DNA of 64,000 nt from JAGAJR01 sp048463395 (GTDB lineage: Bacteria > Pseudomonadota > Alphaproteobacteria > RF32 > CAG-239): contig DBFWPL010000004.1 of NCBI GenBank assembly GCA_048463395.1, positions 20,815-84,814 of the forward strand, written 5' to 3'. Each line of letters starts with the position of its first letter. Positions within the stretch are counted from its first letter, which is position 1. The notes beneath the pieces are model-generated. The model had not been told where the DNA came from. It saw nothing but the letters and a program-made list of their open reading frames with translations, and did no database searches. Below are positions 53,830 through 63,761 of this stretch, one piece after another. Both the position numbers and the translations under genes were made by a program.

Positions 53830-55986
53830 TTAATTATTGCAGAATTTTGTGTGAGCCAGCATCTTTAACACTAAGTCATCGGAAACATTAAAAATTTCCT
53901 TTTCTTTACAAAAAGCTTGATACTTTTCATAAATACCGTTTTCAACTTCCAACGCATCATTAACTTTATCCAATTTTCGCTCAACAACACCGAACCTATC
54001 CAAACTGTCATAATATGCTGCCGTTTTTCTGGTAATCGACGGAGAATAGTCATCTTCCGCAATCAAGTGCCGATGACGCAAAGTCAACTCTTTGGCATGG
54101 TATCTGACTAAAGAAGAAATAAACCTCTTTGTCTCCAGAGCATAAAACTCATACCCCGGAAGCTGCATTAAAGTAAGTTTCAAAGCCTGATCGCTTTTAT
54201 CTTCACGATGATACAACGGCAAAATATAGTTTGAAGTAACCCCTTCATCTATTTCCTCTGCCAGATTATTCAAATCAACATTTTTCAAATCAGGATATCC
54301 TTCAGCTCCGCTGACAAGAAAGTCATTTAAATTTTCGCGGATATCTTCATGCTCTATTTCCACATATCCGGCGGCAACCAGACGAAGGGCTTCCTGCTCT
54401 TCAAAAGCATCGTCAGAAACTTTTTCAAAGGATTCTTTGATAACGGATAACATATCCCTCTTCTCAGGGCTATGCGGTAAGGCAATAATTTCATCCAACA
54501 TATCTTGCTCACAAACACTCTCGTTTCTGTCAAAGAAATACCCTTTATCTTCAAAATTATCGCTGACGGAATTAATCACCAGCTCAATTGCTTTAAGATC
54601 ATTGGATGTCCACTGCCCGCTCTCCGAAATTCGCTCCAAATCTTTCTCTGAAACACCTGAAGTATTCAAAAGTACATTAACATATTTTTTGGCAGCCCTA
54701 CTGAGAAGCAATAATTTCTCAGCAAAAGCCAGCGTATCTTTTTGTATTTCCTCAACCACAATATTTTGCTTTGGCAAATGCAATTCATCCTCATCTTCCG
54801 AATTTTGTTCAAACAACGTATCTCCGAGAATGTCCAGATTTTCCTTAAACTTATAAAAATCTTCCGAAACCATTTCAACCCATTGCTTAACGACACTCTC
54901 CATATAATCTTCCAATAACGGAACTTTTGCTTCCTTACCTGCCTCTTCATATTTTTTCCAAACCGAAAGCTCTCTGTTGACTTTTTGGAACCGAGCATCC
55001 GTTCTGTATGGTTCTAAATATTCAGGCAATACTTCAGCCTTATCCCAAGACAACATTTCTGCCGACGGAGCAGGAGGAACGCTCATACCGTTTGCCGCTA
55101 TCCCTTCCCAATAGATAGTCCGCCGGACTGTTTTGTTATCAGGTCCTTTAGGAAGAGATTGTATTGTTAAATTAATAGCTCTGAACGGGGAACTTATCTT
55201 TTGAACAGAAGTCTGAGCCTTTCTCACAAGAGCAACAAAACCGTCAATATTCTGAACCACGGAATCAACCAACCCCTCTTCATTTTCCCCTAAGCGGCAT
55301 TCATTTTTAATTTTCACCACCACATCTTGGATAACTCTGTGTTTATCAACCTGTTTACGGGAATTGGAAAGATCTTCTCCGATATCATACAAAACGCCAA
55401 AAATATCATCAATTTGGCTTTCTTGTACTTCGACACCTGCATTTTTTAAGGATTCGGCAATTTTATCCCCGATATTCTGCATATCAATATCATCAAACAG
55501 TTTTTCAACTCGGGATGTCCGCTTTGCTTTCAACAGAGACAAAGATAATATCAAGGAATTCCTGAACCAATACCGACATTTTGCTTCGTTTAATCCGTTT
55601 TTCGGATTTTGCAAAGCTTCCGCCGCCAGACTGATTTGCTCCTCGGCATTCTCCGATAAAACATCATACAATTCCGGAATATTTCGAAACTCTTGTTTTC
55701 TGTCCAAAAATTGATTAATTTGTGAACTAAGCTCATAAAAAGCCTCTGATTTTTCAGTAAGTTCCAAATCATGACGGTCATCAAAACGAATTTCCGCCCC
55801 ATAAGCCAAATTAAGTTCTTCTGCCAAATTTACCATTACGGGATAAACCATAGCCAGAGTTTTATATCCTTGACAATATTTAGCGGATGCCCCGTCATGA
55901 CAGTTATAGACCTTCAACAACTGCCCGGAAACTCCGGACAACATCTTCAAATAATGTTCATTGCTGATTATTTTTTTATTTTCCAT
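53830..55986 (-). CDS. Large acidic orphan protein, 718 residues
   Basis: No signal peptide, membrane segment or known motif is seen. The sequence is strongly acidic and mostly helical by appearance (LSENAEEQISLAAEALQN, ISESGQWTSNDLKAIELVINSV), with no coiled-coil heptad over a long span. The middle has a short Pro-rich part (GMSVPPAPSAEMLSWDKAEVLPEYLEPYRTDARF). The C-terminal third contains repeated Asp/Glu/Leu helices. It stands alone between the toxin-antitoxin remnant and flgE. I cannot assign a function; a cytoplasmic scaffold or effector is possible. Confidence 0.65.
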   Translation of the reverse strand: MENKKIISNEHYLKMLSGVSGQLLKVYNCHDGASAKYCQGYKTLAMVYPVMVNLAEELNLAYGAEIRFDDRHDLELTEKSEAFYELSSQINQFLDRKQEFRNIPELYDVLSENAEEQISLAAEALQNPKNGLNEAKCRYWFRNSLILSLSLLKAKRTSRVEKLFDDIDMQNIGDKIAESLKNAGVEVQESQIDDIFGVLYDIGEDLSNSRKQVDKHRVIQDVVVKIKNECRLGENEEGLVDSVVQNIDGFVALVRKAQTSVQKISSPFRAINLTIQSLPKGPDNKTVRRTIYWEGIAANGMSVPPAPSAEMLSWDKAEVLPEYLEPYRTDARFQKVNRELSVWKKYEEAGKEAKVPLLEDYMESVVKQWVEMVSEDFYKFKENLDILGDTLFEQNSEDEDELHLPKQNIVVEEIQKDTLAFAEKLLLLSRAAKKYVNVLLNTSGVSEKDLERISESGQWTSNDLKAIELVINSVSDNFEDKGYFFDRNESVCEQDMLDEIIALPHSPEKRDMLSVIKESFEKVSDDAFEEQEALRLVAAGYVEIEHEDIRENLNDFLVSGAEGYPDLKNVDLNNLAEEIDEGVTSNYILPLYHREDKSDQALKLTLMQLPGYEFYALETKRFISSLVRYHAKELTLRHRHLIAEDDYSPSITRKTAAYYDSLDRFGVVERKLDKVNDALEVENGIYEKYQAFCKEKEIFNVSDDLVLKMLAHTKFCNN

Positions 55987-56063
55987 AGCAAAACCACCAA
56001 TTCTGTTTTATGTCTAATATATAAACAAAATCGGCGTTTTTTGTCAACAAATGATGCAGGTTT

Positions 56064-57284
56064 TTATGATTTTAAATCAATCGCCACACTTGTCATCTCG
56101 TTTGCCGTGGTAAAAGCACTGGAATTCAGAGAATATGCCCGTTGGATAACAATCAGATTAGAAAATTCTTCCTCCACATTCACGTTAGAACTTTCAACGG
56201 ACTCAGGTACCACAACCGAACTGTTTACCGTATCGGCTCCGATAACATAATGAGAAGGTCCCGTTTCCGAATTTGCTTCAAACAATGTCCCGTTAACCGG
56301 AGTAAGATTTTCCGGAGAAGTAAAACCGACAATAGCAAGTTTGGCATAATTAAGTGTCTCACCATTACTGTAGTGAGCCTTAACCACACCATAATCATCA
56401 ATCACGGCTTTAACAAAATTCCCGCTTTCCCGACCATCCTGAGACACTTTGGTAATTCCCGTACTTCCGGCATATTGCGTCATGTTTGAAATATCCAAAT
56501 CAATCGAGTTGGTGCTTCCGTCATCCCAAACAACCGAAAGGTTCATATTTTTAGGTGAAACGACCTCGCCGTTCGGACTGAAAAGGACTTCACCGCCGCC
56601 GGTAACCGTACCGTCTTCCAAAGCAAATGAAACATCCCAGGTATTGGCTTTTCCTTCCACTTTGTGAAAAGTCATCGTCATCGGGCGGCCGTCATTGTTG
56701 GGTCCGTAAATCGTGATTCCGTATGAACTGGAATCAACACCATCAGCAGGAACATTGGCAATAACTTCAGCCACGCTGGTTGGTTTTGACGGAATTTTTT
56801 CAATATATTTTAATTCAATATCCGACAAACTTGCGGAAAAACCGCCGCCGTCCACAGCCGGAAATCCCTGCACTTTGAAACCATTATTGCCGATTAAAAA
56901 CGTTTGTCCGTTTTGCGTAACGGTAGAAAAACTTCCGGCACGGGTATAATACAAGTCCCCGCCGGAATCTTTAAGCGTGAAAAACGCATTGGACTGATTA
57001 AGGGCTACATCAAAATAATTTCCCGTGGTGGCAATCACCCCCGGACGCCCGATATTTGTCCGGTCATAAGTCCCTACACCGTCAATATCCACTCTCGTTG
57101 ACGACAATCCCCAAGCCGAATTTCCTTTTACAATCGGATTAGAACCCAGTAAGGAATAAAATAAAGTCTCATTGGACTTATAACCGACAGTACGCATATT
57201 TGCCATATTCGTACTGACCGTAGTCATTGCCTGAGACTGAGCATCCATACCGGTAACCGAAGGTGTAAAAATACTTAAAGCCAT
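56064..57284 (-). CDS. flgE: Flagellar hook protein FlgE
   Basis: FlgE builds the flagellar hook. The 406-residue protein starts with the rod/hook signature (FTPSVTGMDAQSQAMTTVSTNMANMRTVGYKSNETLF). The hook core has TTGNYFDVALNQSNAFFTLKD and LYYTRAGSFSTVTQNGQTFLIGNNGFKVQGF. It ends with NLIVIQRAYSLNSSAFTTANEMTSVAIDL, the paired C-terminal helix. No other hook or basal-body genes adjoin it. The sequence supports FlgE over FlgG because of length and central insert. Confidence 0.85.
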   Translation of the reverse strand: MALSIFTPSVTGMDAQSQAMTTVSTNMANMRTVGYKSNETLFYSLLGSNPIVKGNSAWGLSSTRVDIDGVGTYDRTNIGRPGVIATTGNYFDVALNQSNAFFTLKDSGGDLYYTRAGSFSTVTQNGQTFLIGNNGFKVQGFPAVDGGGFSASLSDIELKYIEKIPSKPTSVAEVIANVPADGVDSSSYGITIYGPNNDGRPMTMTFHKVEGKANTWDVSFALEDGTVTGGGEVLFSPNGEVVSPKNMNLSVVWDDGSTNSIDLDISNMTQYAGSTGITKVSQDGRESGNFVKAVIDDYGVVKAHYSNGETLNYAKLAIVGFTSPENLTPVNGTLFEANSETGPSHYVIGADTVNSSVVVPESVESSNVNVEEEFSNLIVIQRAYSLNSSAFTTANEMTSVAIDLKS

Positions 57285-57339
57285 TTTTTTATCCTAAAAG
57301 TTATTTCTTCACCGTTTAATATGCAAATTTCATGCCATT

Positions 57340-57774
57340 TTATCCCAATACCACACAAAGCACACCGACCGTAATCAGGACAATTCCTCCCATAGCCGGC
57401 AAAGACAAATGCTCGTTAAGAAAAACAACGGCAAGAATTGCCGCCAAAACCACACTTAATTTATCAACCGAAGCCACTTGAGAAACTTTTCCGTATTTTA
57501 ACGCCGCGAAATAAAACAGCCAAGACAATGCCCCGGACACTCCGCTCAGAACAATAAACAATATCGTCTTCTTGTTGGTTATAATTCCGGCAATATGATT
57601 GTAATTTTTTGAAAAAACCATTACCATAATTAAAAATAAAGACATAATTACCGAACGGATAACCGTCGCCGTATTGGCATCAATCCCCTGAAGCCCGATT
57701 TTTCCGAAAACACTTACCAACGCCGCAGCAACTGCTGCTAATATTGCATAAATCAACCATAAATATTCCGCCAT
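57340..57774 (-). CDS. EamA-family half-size membrane transporter-like protein
   Basis: A 144-residue protein with about five hydrophobic segments, matching one EamA repeat (IYAILAAVAAALVSVFGKIGLQGIDANTATVIRSVIM, WLFYFAALKYGKVSQVASVDKLSVVLAAILAVVFLNEHLS). Full DMT transporters have two repeats, so this half-size form may work as a dimer. The transported substrate is unknown. It is convergent with nothing and lies alone between flgE and divergent accB. Confidence 0.85.
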   Translation of the reverse strand: MAEYLWLIYAILAAVAAALVSVFGKIGLQGIDANTATVIRSVIMSLFLIMVMVFSKNYNHIAGIITNKKTILFIVLSGVSGALSWLFYFAALKYGKVSQVASVDKLSVVLAAILAVVFLNEHLSLPAMGGIVLITVGVLCVVLG

Positions 57775-57998
57775 TTTTCTCCTTCTCCCTTAAAACATCT
57801 TTTAGATGTTAAAAACAAAAAAAACAACCAAGTTTGGTCATAAAAATCACCCGAATAAAAAAACTCGTTTTTTTTGCGTTTTTAAGCAAATTTATGCTCA
57901 TATTTATGCGTTTTTCAATATTTTTATTGTTTTTTCTTCAAATCAGAGTTAATAATCAATCTGATTTTTTAATTTTATAAGAAAGAGAGATTACAAAG

Positions 57999-58487
57999 AT
58001 GTCAAATCCTGTGGATACTAAAATCATCAGCAAATTAGCTGAAATTCTTGATAAAACCAACCTCACGGAATTGGAATATGAGGATGAAGGCTGTCGTATC
58101 TGTCTGACCAGAGACTTTTCTGCCCGCACGGCTCCTGCTGCTTATGCTCCGGTTGCTGCCGCTCCGATTGCCGCTCCCGCTGCACCGGCTGTTGCTGCCG
58201 CTCCGGTACAAACCGTTGTTGAAACCGCTGCCGAAACCGATTATTCAAAAAACCCAGGCTGCGTTAAATCCCCGATGGTTGGCGTTGTATATCTTTCTGC
58301 CGACCCGAATACTCCTAACTACGTTAAAGCCGGAGACACCGTTTCCGAAGGCGATATCGTATGTCTTATTGAAGCAATGAAAACCTTTAACCCTGTTAAA
58401 GCTCATAAATCAGGAAAAGTCACCAAAATTCTGGTCGAAAGCGGAGACCCTGTTGAATACGGCGAACCACTGGTCGTTATTGAATAA
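57999..58487 (+). CDS. accB: Biotin carboxyl carrier protein of acetyl-CoA carboxylase
   Basis: AccB carries biotin between the carboxylase and transferase parts of acetyl-CoA carboxylase, the first step in fatty acid synthesis. The 162-residue protein has an N-terminal helix, an Ala/Pro-rich linker (about residues 45-72) and a C-terminal biotinyl domain. The biotinylated Lys is at 128 in IEAMKTFNP. The gene is 32 bp from accC and they form an operon. Confidence 0.97.
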   Translation: MSNPVDTKIISKLAEILDKTNLTELEYEDEGCRICLTRDFSARTAPAAYAPVAAAPIAAPAAPAVAAAPVQTVVETAAETDYSKNPGCVKSPMVGVVYLSADPNTPNYVKAGDTVSEGDIVCLIEAMKTFNPVKAHKSGKVTKILVESGDPVEYGEPLVVIE

Positions 58488-58519
58488 ATTTTTAGCAACA
58501 ATTTTAGGATATTTGCTTC

Positions 58520-59875
58520 ATGTTTGAAAAAGTTTTAATCGCCAATAGAGGTGAAGTCGCTCTGAGAATTCACCGTGCTTGCCGTGAAATGGGCATCAGA
58601 ACCGTTGCCGTACACTCAGAAGCCGATGCCAATGCCATGCATGTTCGTCTCGCCGACGAAGCTGTTTGCATCGGACCGGCTCGCTCATCCGATTCTTATC
58701 TGAATAAATCGGCTATTATTTCCGCAGCTCTGATTACCGGAGCCGATGCCATTCACCCGGGATTCGGATTCTTGTCCGAAAACGCCGACTTTGCCGAAAT
58801 GGTTGAAGCTCACGGCATTACCTTCATCGGGCCGAGTGCCGAACAAATGCGTCTGATGGGCGACAAAATTACTGCCCGCAAAGCCGCTGTTGAGGCCGGT
58901 CTGCCGGTAACTCCGGGATCTCCGGCTCTTGAAAGCGTTGAACACGCCATCAAATGTGCCAACGAAATCGGCTATCCGGTTATTGTCAAAGCCACGGCCG
59001 GCGGCGGCGGAAAAGGTATGAAAATAGCCTTTAACGACGATGAAATGAAAGAGGCTTTTACGATGGCCAAAGCCGAAGCCAAAGCCGCATTTACCAGTGA
59101 TATCGTTTATATGGAGAAATACCTCCAAAAGCCTCGTCATATTGAGATGCAGATTTTAGCTGATAAATACGGCCGCGTTGTTCATCTCGGCGAACGCGAC
59201 TGTTCAATTCAAAGAAACAACCAAAAGGTTATTGAGGAATGTCCTTCTCCGGCTTTGAACGCCCAACAGCGTAAAGAAATCGGCGATATTGTTCGTAATG
59301 CTATCGAAAAGATTGGTTACACCAATGCCGGAACTTTGGAATTCTTGTACGAAGACGGCAGATTTTACTTCCTTGAAATGAACACTCGTCTGCAGGTGGA
59401 ACATCCGATTACCGAAGCTGTTACCGGCATTGACATCGTCCGCGAGCAGATTCGCATCGCCAGCGGTGCCGCTCTGGGTTATACCCAAGATGACATTACC
59501 TTTAACGGTCATGCCATTGAGTGCCGCATTAACGCTGAAGATCCTGAAACTTTTGCCCCTTGCCCGGGTAAAATCGACGAATGGCACGCACCGGGAGGTC
59601 TGGGAGTACGTGTTGATTCCGAAATTTACTCCGGTTATTCCATCCCTCCTTATTACGACAGCATGATTGCCAAACTGATTGTCCACGGCAAAACCCGCAA
59701 TTCAGCTTTGATGCGTCTACGTCGTGCCTTGGAGGAATTTGTTATCGACGGTGTTAAAACCACCATCCCTCTGCAACAGGAAATCATTTCTCAGGCAGAA
59801 TATATTGACGGGCAGTATAACATTCACTGGCTCGAAAAATATATGGAAAAGAAAAAACAGCTTGAAAGCAAGTAA
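58520..59875 (+). CDS. accC: Biotin carboxylase
   Basis: AccC carboxylates biotin on AccB with bicarbonate and ATP. The 451-residue length is standard. It begins KVLIANRGEVALRIHRACREMGI. The ATP-grasp region has VKATAGGGGKGMKIA and PRHIEMQILADKYG. The catalytic part has FLEMNTRLQVEHPITEAVTGIDIV, and the C-terminal signature is HAIECRINAEDPETFAP. It is the second gene of the accB-accC operon and ends at a clear terminator. Confidence 0.98.
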   Translation: MFEKVLIANRGEVALRIHRACREMGIRTVAVHSEADANAMHVRLADEAVCIGPARSSDSYLNKSAIISAALITGADAIHPGFGFLSENADFAEMVEAHGITFIGPSAEQMRLMGDKITARKAAVEAGLPVTPGSPALESVEHAIKCANEIGYPVIVKATAGGGGKGMKIAFNDDEMKEAFTMAKAEAKAAFTSDIVYMEKYLQKPRHIEMQILADKYGRVVHLGERDCSIQRNNQKVIEECPSPALNAQQRKEIGDIVRNAIEKIGYTNAGTLEFLYEDGRFYFLEMNTRLQVEHPITEAVTGIDIVREQIRIASGAALGYTQDDITFNGHAIECRINAEDPETFAPCPGKIDEWHAPGGLGVRVDSEIYSGYSIPPYYDSMIAKLIVHGKTRNSALMRLRRALEEFVIDGVKTTIPLQQEIISQAEYIDGQYNIHWLEKYMEKKKQLESK

Positions 59876-59883
59876 TCTCTCTG

Positions 59884-59912
59884 ACAGCCCTTGATTCCAA
59901 GGGCTGTTTTTT
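59884..59912 (+). terminator. Terminator after accC
   Basis: ACAGCCCTTG/CAAGGGCTGT with loop ATTC and T7. A second stem (CACCGC/GCGGTG, 59936-59966) ends the aminotransferase gene on the other strand. Confidence 0.85.
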
Positions 59913-59986
59913 TATCCCTGTCAAGCAACACATAAAAAAACACCGCCTGTTGCCAAGCGGTGTTTTTCCGTTGAACTGCTTAGAGG

Positions 59987-61147
59987 TTAAGCAGCTTTAG
60001 AGGTTTTCTTTGCAGCAAATTCATTCATTTTACTGATAATATAATCCAAATCTTCATTATCCAGATAAGGAGTCATCGGGATAGAAAGAACAGTCTTGGA
60101 CAATTTTTCACAAACAGGCAAAGAACGAGTATTCCATTTAGCATAAGCCGTCTGTGTATGAACCGGACGAGGATAATAAGCACCGCAAGGAATACCGTTT
60201 TCCTTCAACCAAGCCATTAATTCGTCTCTGTCTTCACAATCGATTGTATACAAAGCATAGGCTGATTTGCAGTTATTCAAAATCTTTTGTTTATGGAAAT
60301 AATTGCTCAGTTCATTGTCATAACGGCTGGCAACGCGGAAACGATCTTTCAATTCCTGATCAAATACTTTCATTTTCTGCAAAACAACGGCAGCCTGGAA
60401 AGTATTCATACGACCGGTCATACCCAAGCGAACGTTGTCGTAGTGGTCTTCCGGACTCATACCGTGAACACGGCAGGATTTAACCAACTCATTTTCTTCA
60501 GCTGAATTTGTAAATACGGCACCACCGTCGCCATAACAAGCCAAAGGCTTTGTCGGATAGAAGGAAGTTGCAGACATATCGGCAATGGAACCGGCTTTTT
60601 TGCCTTTGTAAACAGAACCGTAAGACTGACAAGAGTCAGACAAAACCTTCATACCGTTTTTATGAGCAATTTCAATAATGGCGTCATAATCACAAGGAGA
60701 ACCAAAAATATCTACGGCAACAACAGCCTTCAAATTCAACTTTCCTTCTTTTTTAACTTCGTTGATAGCTCTTTCCAAATCTTTCGGATCCATATTGAAA
60801 GTGTCAGGATCAGAGTCTACGAAAATCGGAGTAGCACCGAGCAAAACCGGAGCTTCGGCAGAAGCAACGAAAGTGAAAGAAGATACAAACACAGCATCAC
60901 CCTGTTTAACATCCCAGGCCATCAGGGCCAAAGTCAAAGCGTCTGTACCGGAACCGCAAGTAGCACTGAATTTTGTACCGGAATAAGCGGCAAGTTTTTC
61001 ATCCAATTCACGAGTTTCCGGTCCCTGAGCATAACCGCCGTGATTCAAAATAGTTTTGAATGCATTTAAAAAATTTTCCTGCCCGATAATACTCTGAGAA
61101 GTTTTGCAATCAAAAAGCATAATCGGTTTAGAAGGTTTATCAGTCAT
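59987..61147 (-). CDS. DegT/DnrJ/EryC1/StrS sugar aminotransferase
   Basis: A PLP-dependent enzyme that aminates a nucleotide-linked keto sugar, usually for surface glycans. Start 61147 follows AAGAGG; the longer frame to 61219 is unlikely. The 386-residue protein has SGTKFSATCGSGTDALTLAL (cofactor phosphate binding) and VSSFTFVASAEAPVLLGATPIFVDSD. AVVAVDIFGSPCDYDAI and SDSCQSYGS with the ring-binding Asp are present. The cofactor Lys lies in SFYPTKPLACYGDGGA. The closest resemblance is to WbpE-type enzymes, but the substrate is not fixed. No other sugar genes adjoin it. Confidence 0.9.
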   Translation of the reverse strand: MTDKPSKPIMLFDCKTSQSIIGQENFLNAFKTILNHGGYAQGPETRELDEKLAAYSGTKFSATCGSGTDALTLALMAWDVKQGDAVFVSSFTFVASAEAPVLLGATPIFVDSDPDTFNMDPKDLERAINEVKKEGKLNLKAVVAVDIFGSPCDYDAIIEIAHKNGMKVLSDSCQSYGSVYKGKKAGSIADMSATSFYPTKPLACYGDGGAVFTNSAEENELVKSCRVHGMSPEDHYDNVRLGMTGRMNTFQAAVVLQKMKVFDQELKDRFRVASRYDNELSNYFHKQKILNNCKSAYALYTIDCEDRDELMAWLKENGIPCGAYYPRPVHTQTAYAKWNTRSLPVCEKLSKTVLSIPMTPYLDNEDLDYIISKMNEFAAKKTSKAA

Positions 61148-61248
61148 AATATCAATTCCTCTTAAAGTAGTTTCAACTGCAAGTGATACTATGCAAAAAA
61201 TCCCCCAATTGCAAAACACAAAAAATTACTGCTTTGTAACAAAAGAAA

Positions 61249-62025
61249 CTAAGCACATTCCCTTGGAACAGCCACCACATAAGACATAAATTTATCGCCG
61301 TCAAAACGGTGCAGATAAAAGCCTACGGGCAGTTTGTTGGCGGTCAGATACTCTCTCGGTTTAAAATCAAAATAAGCTTGCCAGTTTGTGGAAAAAGTCG
61401 AAATCATCGGAATTTTACCGACTGTTCCGATGAGGGAATTGTGCAAATGTCCGCAGGCAATAAGTTTAACCGTATCCTCATGCTTGGCAACCAATTCATT
61501 AAATTTTCCGAACCACTCTTCAGCATAAGAATCAAAAAAGGACAGCTTTGTTTTTTGCGTAAATTGATGAATCATCAGCAAAACCGGTTTTTTATCCGGA
61601 TTATTTTCCAATTTTTCCTTCAGCCATTCCAACTTCTCCTCATTCAGGATTCCGTTGGGATGTTTTTCGGCATATGTATCCAAAGCAATGATTCGCACCG
61701 GATAATCATCGACCACATATTGCAGATAATTTTCCATGTCTGACTTCGGATGCTCGGGATAATACGTCGCCAAAGCTTCTTTCAATTGATTTGGCTCGTC
61801 ATGGTTTCCGACAATAACGAAATAAGGCATTTTCAGCTTGTTTAATTCCGCAAAACAGGCCTCATAATGCTTCTTTTGCCGTAAATGTATTAAATCACCG
61901 GTTACCAACACCGCTTCGGGCAAAATATCCATACCGTTGATACAACGGACAATTTTATTAAGATTGGCGATTCCCGGCTTGTCGGCATCTCCTATGTGCA
62001 AATCAGAAATATGAGCAATAAACAT
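61249..62025 (-). CDS. Calcineurin-like metallophosphoesterase (CpdA-like)
   Basis: The 258-residue protein has the dimetal motifs: IAHISDLHIG (D-x-H), VTGDLIH, VIVGNHDEPNQL, LMIHQFTQ and IACGHLHNS. The order and size resemble cyclic AMP phosphodiesterase CpdA and Icc proteins. A general phosphodiesterase is also possible. It has no signal peptide. It is divergent from mlaA. Confidence 0.88.
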   Translation of the reverse strand: MFIAHISDLHIGDADKPGIANLNKIVRCINGMDILPEAVLVTGDLIHLRQKKHYEACFAELNKLKMPYFVIVGNHDEPNQLKEALATYYPEHPKSDMENYLQYVVDDYPVRIIALDTYAEKHPNGILNEEKLEWLKEKLENNPDKKPVLLMIHQFTQKTKLSFFDSYAEEWFGKFNELVAKHEDTVKLIACGHLHNSLIGTVGKIPMISTFSTNWQAYFDFKPREYLTANKLPVGFYLHRFDGDKFMSYVVAVPRECA

Positions 62026-62169
62026 CTTTTTCTCCGCAAAACATTATTTTGTCCAAAATACTTACAAAATATTAAAAATCATATAACAAAAGGATTGATT
62101 TAGTAAAAATTACTGTTATATTTGTAGACAAATTATTAATAATCAACCCCACTCGGAAAGGGATTCATC

Positions 62170-62967
62170 GTGAACAGAACACATGCTTTACTTATGGTGC
62201 TTCCGGTAATTTTGGCCGTTAACACGTCCTGTGCAACCAAAGCCCCTTTAGACCGGCATGATCAGGCCGATACTTTTGAAACATATAACCGGGCGATGTT
62301 CAAATTCAACTATCAGGCCGACAAATATGTCATCAAGCCTGTTGCCGAAGGCTACCGGGCCGTAACCAACGAATTTACCCGCAACCGGGTCAGCAATGTT
62401 TTATCGACCATCAAGGAACCTGTTTCCGCCGTCAATCACCTGCTGCAAGGCAATCCGCTACAAATGGCAAACAGCCTCGGACGCACGGTTATCAACGCCA
62501 CGCTTGGTTTAGGCGGTATGTTTGATGTCGCTGAAGGTTGGGGCTTGAAAAAACAAAAAACCGGATTCGATGAAACTTTGGCAAAATGGTGCGTTCCGGA
62601 CGGACCATATCTTGTTTTGCCGATTTTAGGTCCGTCAACACCTCGTGCCGCTACCGGACTGCTTGCCGATTCGGCCTTAAACCCGGTTTACTTGGGAACC
62701 TTGAATGCTCCGGCAGATGTTAAAGACAAAATTTATTACTCTTACACAACCATCAACGGCATGGCTTATCGTGAGGCAACTCTTGACCTGACCAATGATT
62801 TGGAACGCAATTCCGTTGACTACTACACCACCATGCGTTCCGCTTATATGCAGAACCGCCGCGGAATGTCCTGCACTGACAAAGAGAAAGGCGAAACTGC
62901 AAACTACGACTTCGACTTCGGATACGAAGAAGAAGACGAAATTTTTGATGAAATGGAAAACCAATAA
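62170..62967 (+). CDS. mlaA: MlaA (VacJ) outer membrane lipoprotein
   Basis: MlaA removes mislocalised phospholipids from the outer leaflet with porins and passes them to MlaC. The start is GTG 62170 with AAGGG seven bases upstream. The signal peptide ends NTSCATK, a lipobox. YNRAMFKFNYQADKYVIKPVAEGYRAVTNEFTRNRVSNVLSTIKEPVSAVNHLLQGNP and the GLKKQKTGFDETLAKWCVPDGPYLVLPILGPSTPRAATG block are family marks. An acidic C-terminal tail is present. mlaC follows by 18 bases. The MlaFEDB transporter genes are not in the window. Confidence 0.95.
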   Translation: MNRTHALLMVLPVILAVNTSCATKAPLDRHDQADTFETYNRAMFKFNYQADKYVIKPVAEGYRAVTNEFTRNRVSNVLSTIKEPVSAVNHLLQGNPLQMANSLGRTVINATLGLGGMFDVAEGWGLKKQKTGFDETLAKWCVPDGPYLVLPILGPSTPRAATGLLADSALNPVYLGTLNAPADVKDKIYYSYTTINGMAYREATLDLTNDLERNSVDYYTTMRSAYMQNRRGMSCTDKEKGETANYDFDFGYEEEDEIFDEMENQ

Positions 62968-62985
62968 TTATCTGGAGCGAAATAA

Positions 62986-63597
62986 ATGAAAAAAAATTTC
63001 TTTACAATCCTCGTCGCCACTTTGCTGTTCGCCGGCAATGCCAATGCCGCTGTTGACGGAGCCAAAGCGGAAGCTTTTGTAAAACAAGTAACCGATGAAG
63101 GCATTACCCAAATCATTAACGCCGACATCTCTCAAACAGAAAAAGATACCCGTTTTGAAAAATTATTTAATAATGCCTTAGATTTGAAATTTATCGGTCA
63201 ATTCGTTCTCGGACGCTACTGGAAAACAGCTTCCAATGAGCAAAAGCAACAATTTATCGACGCATACAGAGACTTAAACATCAAAACCTGGTCTCAGCGT
63301 TTTGACGAATTCAAAGGCAAAGAATTTATTTTCAAAGGCACAACCCCTTCCAACTCCGCCAACCAGATATTTGTAAACACACTGGTTCCTATGGATCAGG
63401 GCGAACCGGCAAAGGTTGTTTGGAGAGTAAAACAAACCGGAGATAACTTTAAAATTGTCGACATCATCATCGAAAATGTCAGTTTGGCAATTACGGCTCG
63501 TAATGAATATACGGCTTATATCAAATCCGCTCCCGGTGGTGTTAACGACCTGATTAAAGATTTACAAAACAAAACCAAACAAATGGGCAAAAAATAA
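62986..63597 (+). CDS. mlaC: MlaC phospholipid shuttle protein
   Basis: MlaC carries phospholipids through the periplasm between MlaA and the inner-membrane MlaFEDB. The 203-residue precursor has a signal peptide (KKNFFTILVATLLFAGNANA). Conserved segments are FVKQVTDEGITQIINAD, RFEKLFNNALDLKFIGQFVLGRYWKTAS and VWRVKQTGDNFKIVDIIIENVSLAITARNEYTAYI. It is directly downstream of mlaA and has its own terminator. Confidence 0.94.
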   Translation: MKKNFFTILVATLLFAGNANAAVDGAKAEAFVKQVTDEGITQIINADISQTEKDTRFEKLFNNALDLKFIGQFVLGRYWKTASNEQKQQFIDAYRDLNIKTWSQRFDEFKGKEFIFKGTTPSNSANQIFVNTLVPMDQGEPAKVVWRVKQTGDNFKIVDIIIENVSLAITARNEYTAYIKSAPGGVNDLIKDLQNKTKQMGKK

Positions 63598-63609
63598 CTT
63601 CTAAAAATC

Positions 63610-63636
63610 AAGCCTCTCAATTGAGAGGCTTTTTTG
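63610..63636 (+). terminator. Terminator after mlaC
   Basis: AAGCCTCTCAATTGAGAGGCTT is a perfect palindrome followed by T-run. Confidence 0.9.
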
Positions 63637-63641
63637 TGCCG

Positions 63642-63726
63642 AGCCGACACGGACATCCGTTAGCTGTGGTAATAATGTGCCGTAACTCCCCGTTGGTATC
63701 AATGTACGTACTGAGAAGATGCGGCT
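63642..63726. other. Possible second structured segment downstream of mlaC
   Basis: AGCCG (63642-63646) can pair with CGGCT (63722-63726), and ACGGA/TCCGT form a hairpin (63649-63660). No reading frame is visible in the 346-bp gap from 63598 to 63943 before the XRE gene. The support is only base pairing. Confidence 0.25.
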
Positions 63727-63761
63727 TGAATAATTAATTTATTTCCTTTATCATCCCTCTT

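Noticed and set aside
63642..63726. Similarity to rRNA (GCTGTGGTAATAATGTG)
   Set aside because: Short and with mismatches; no rRNA structure around it.
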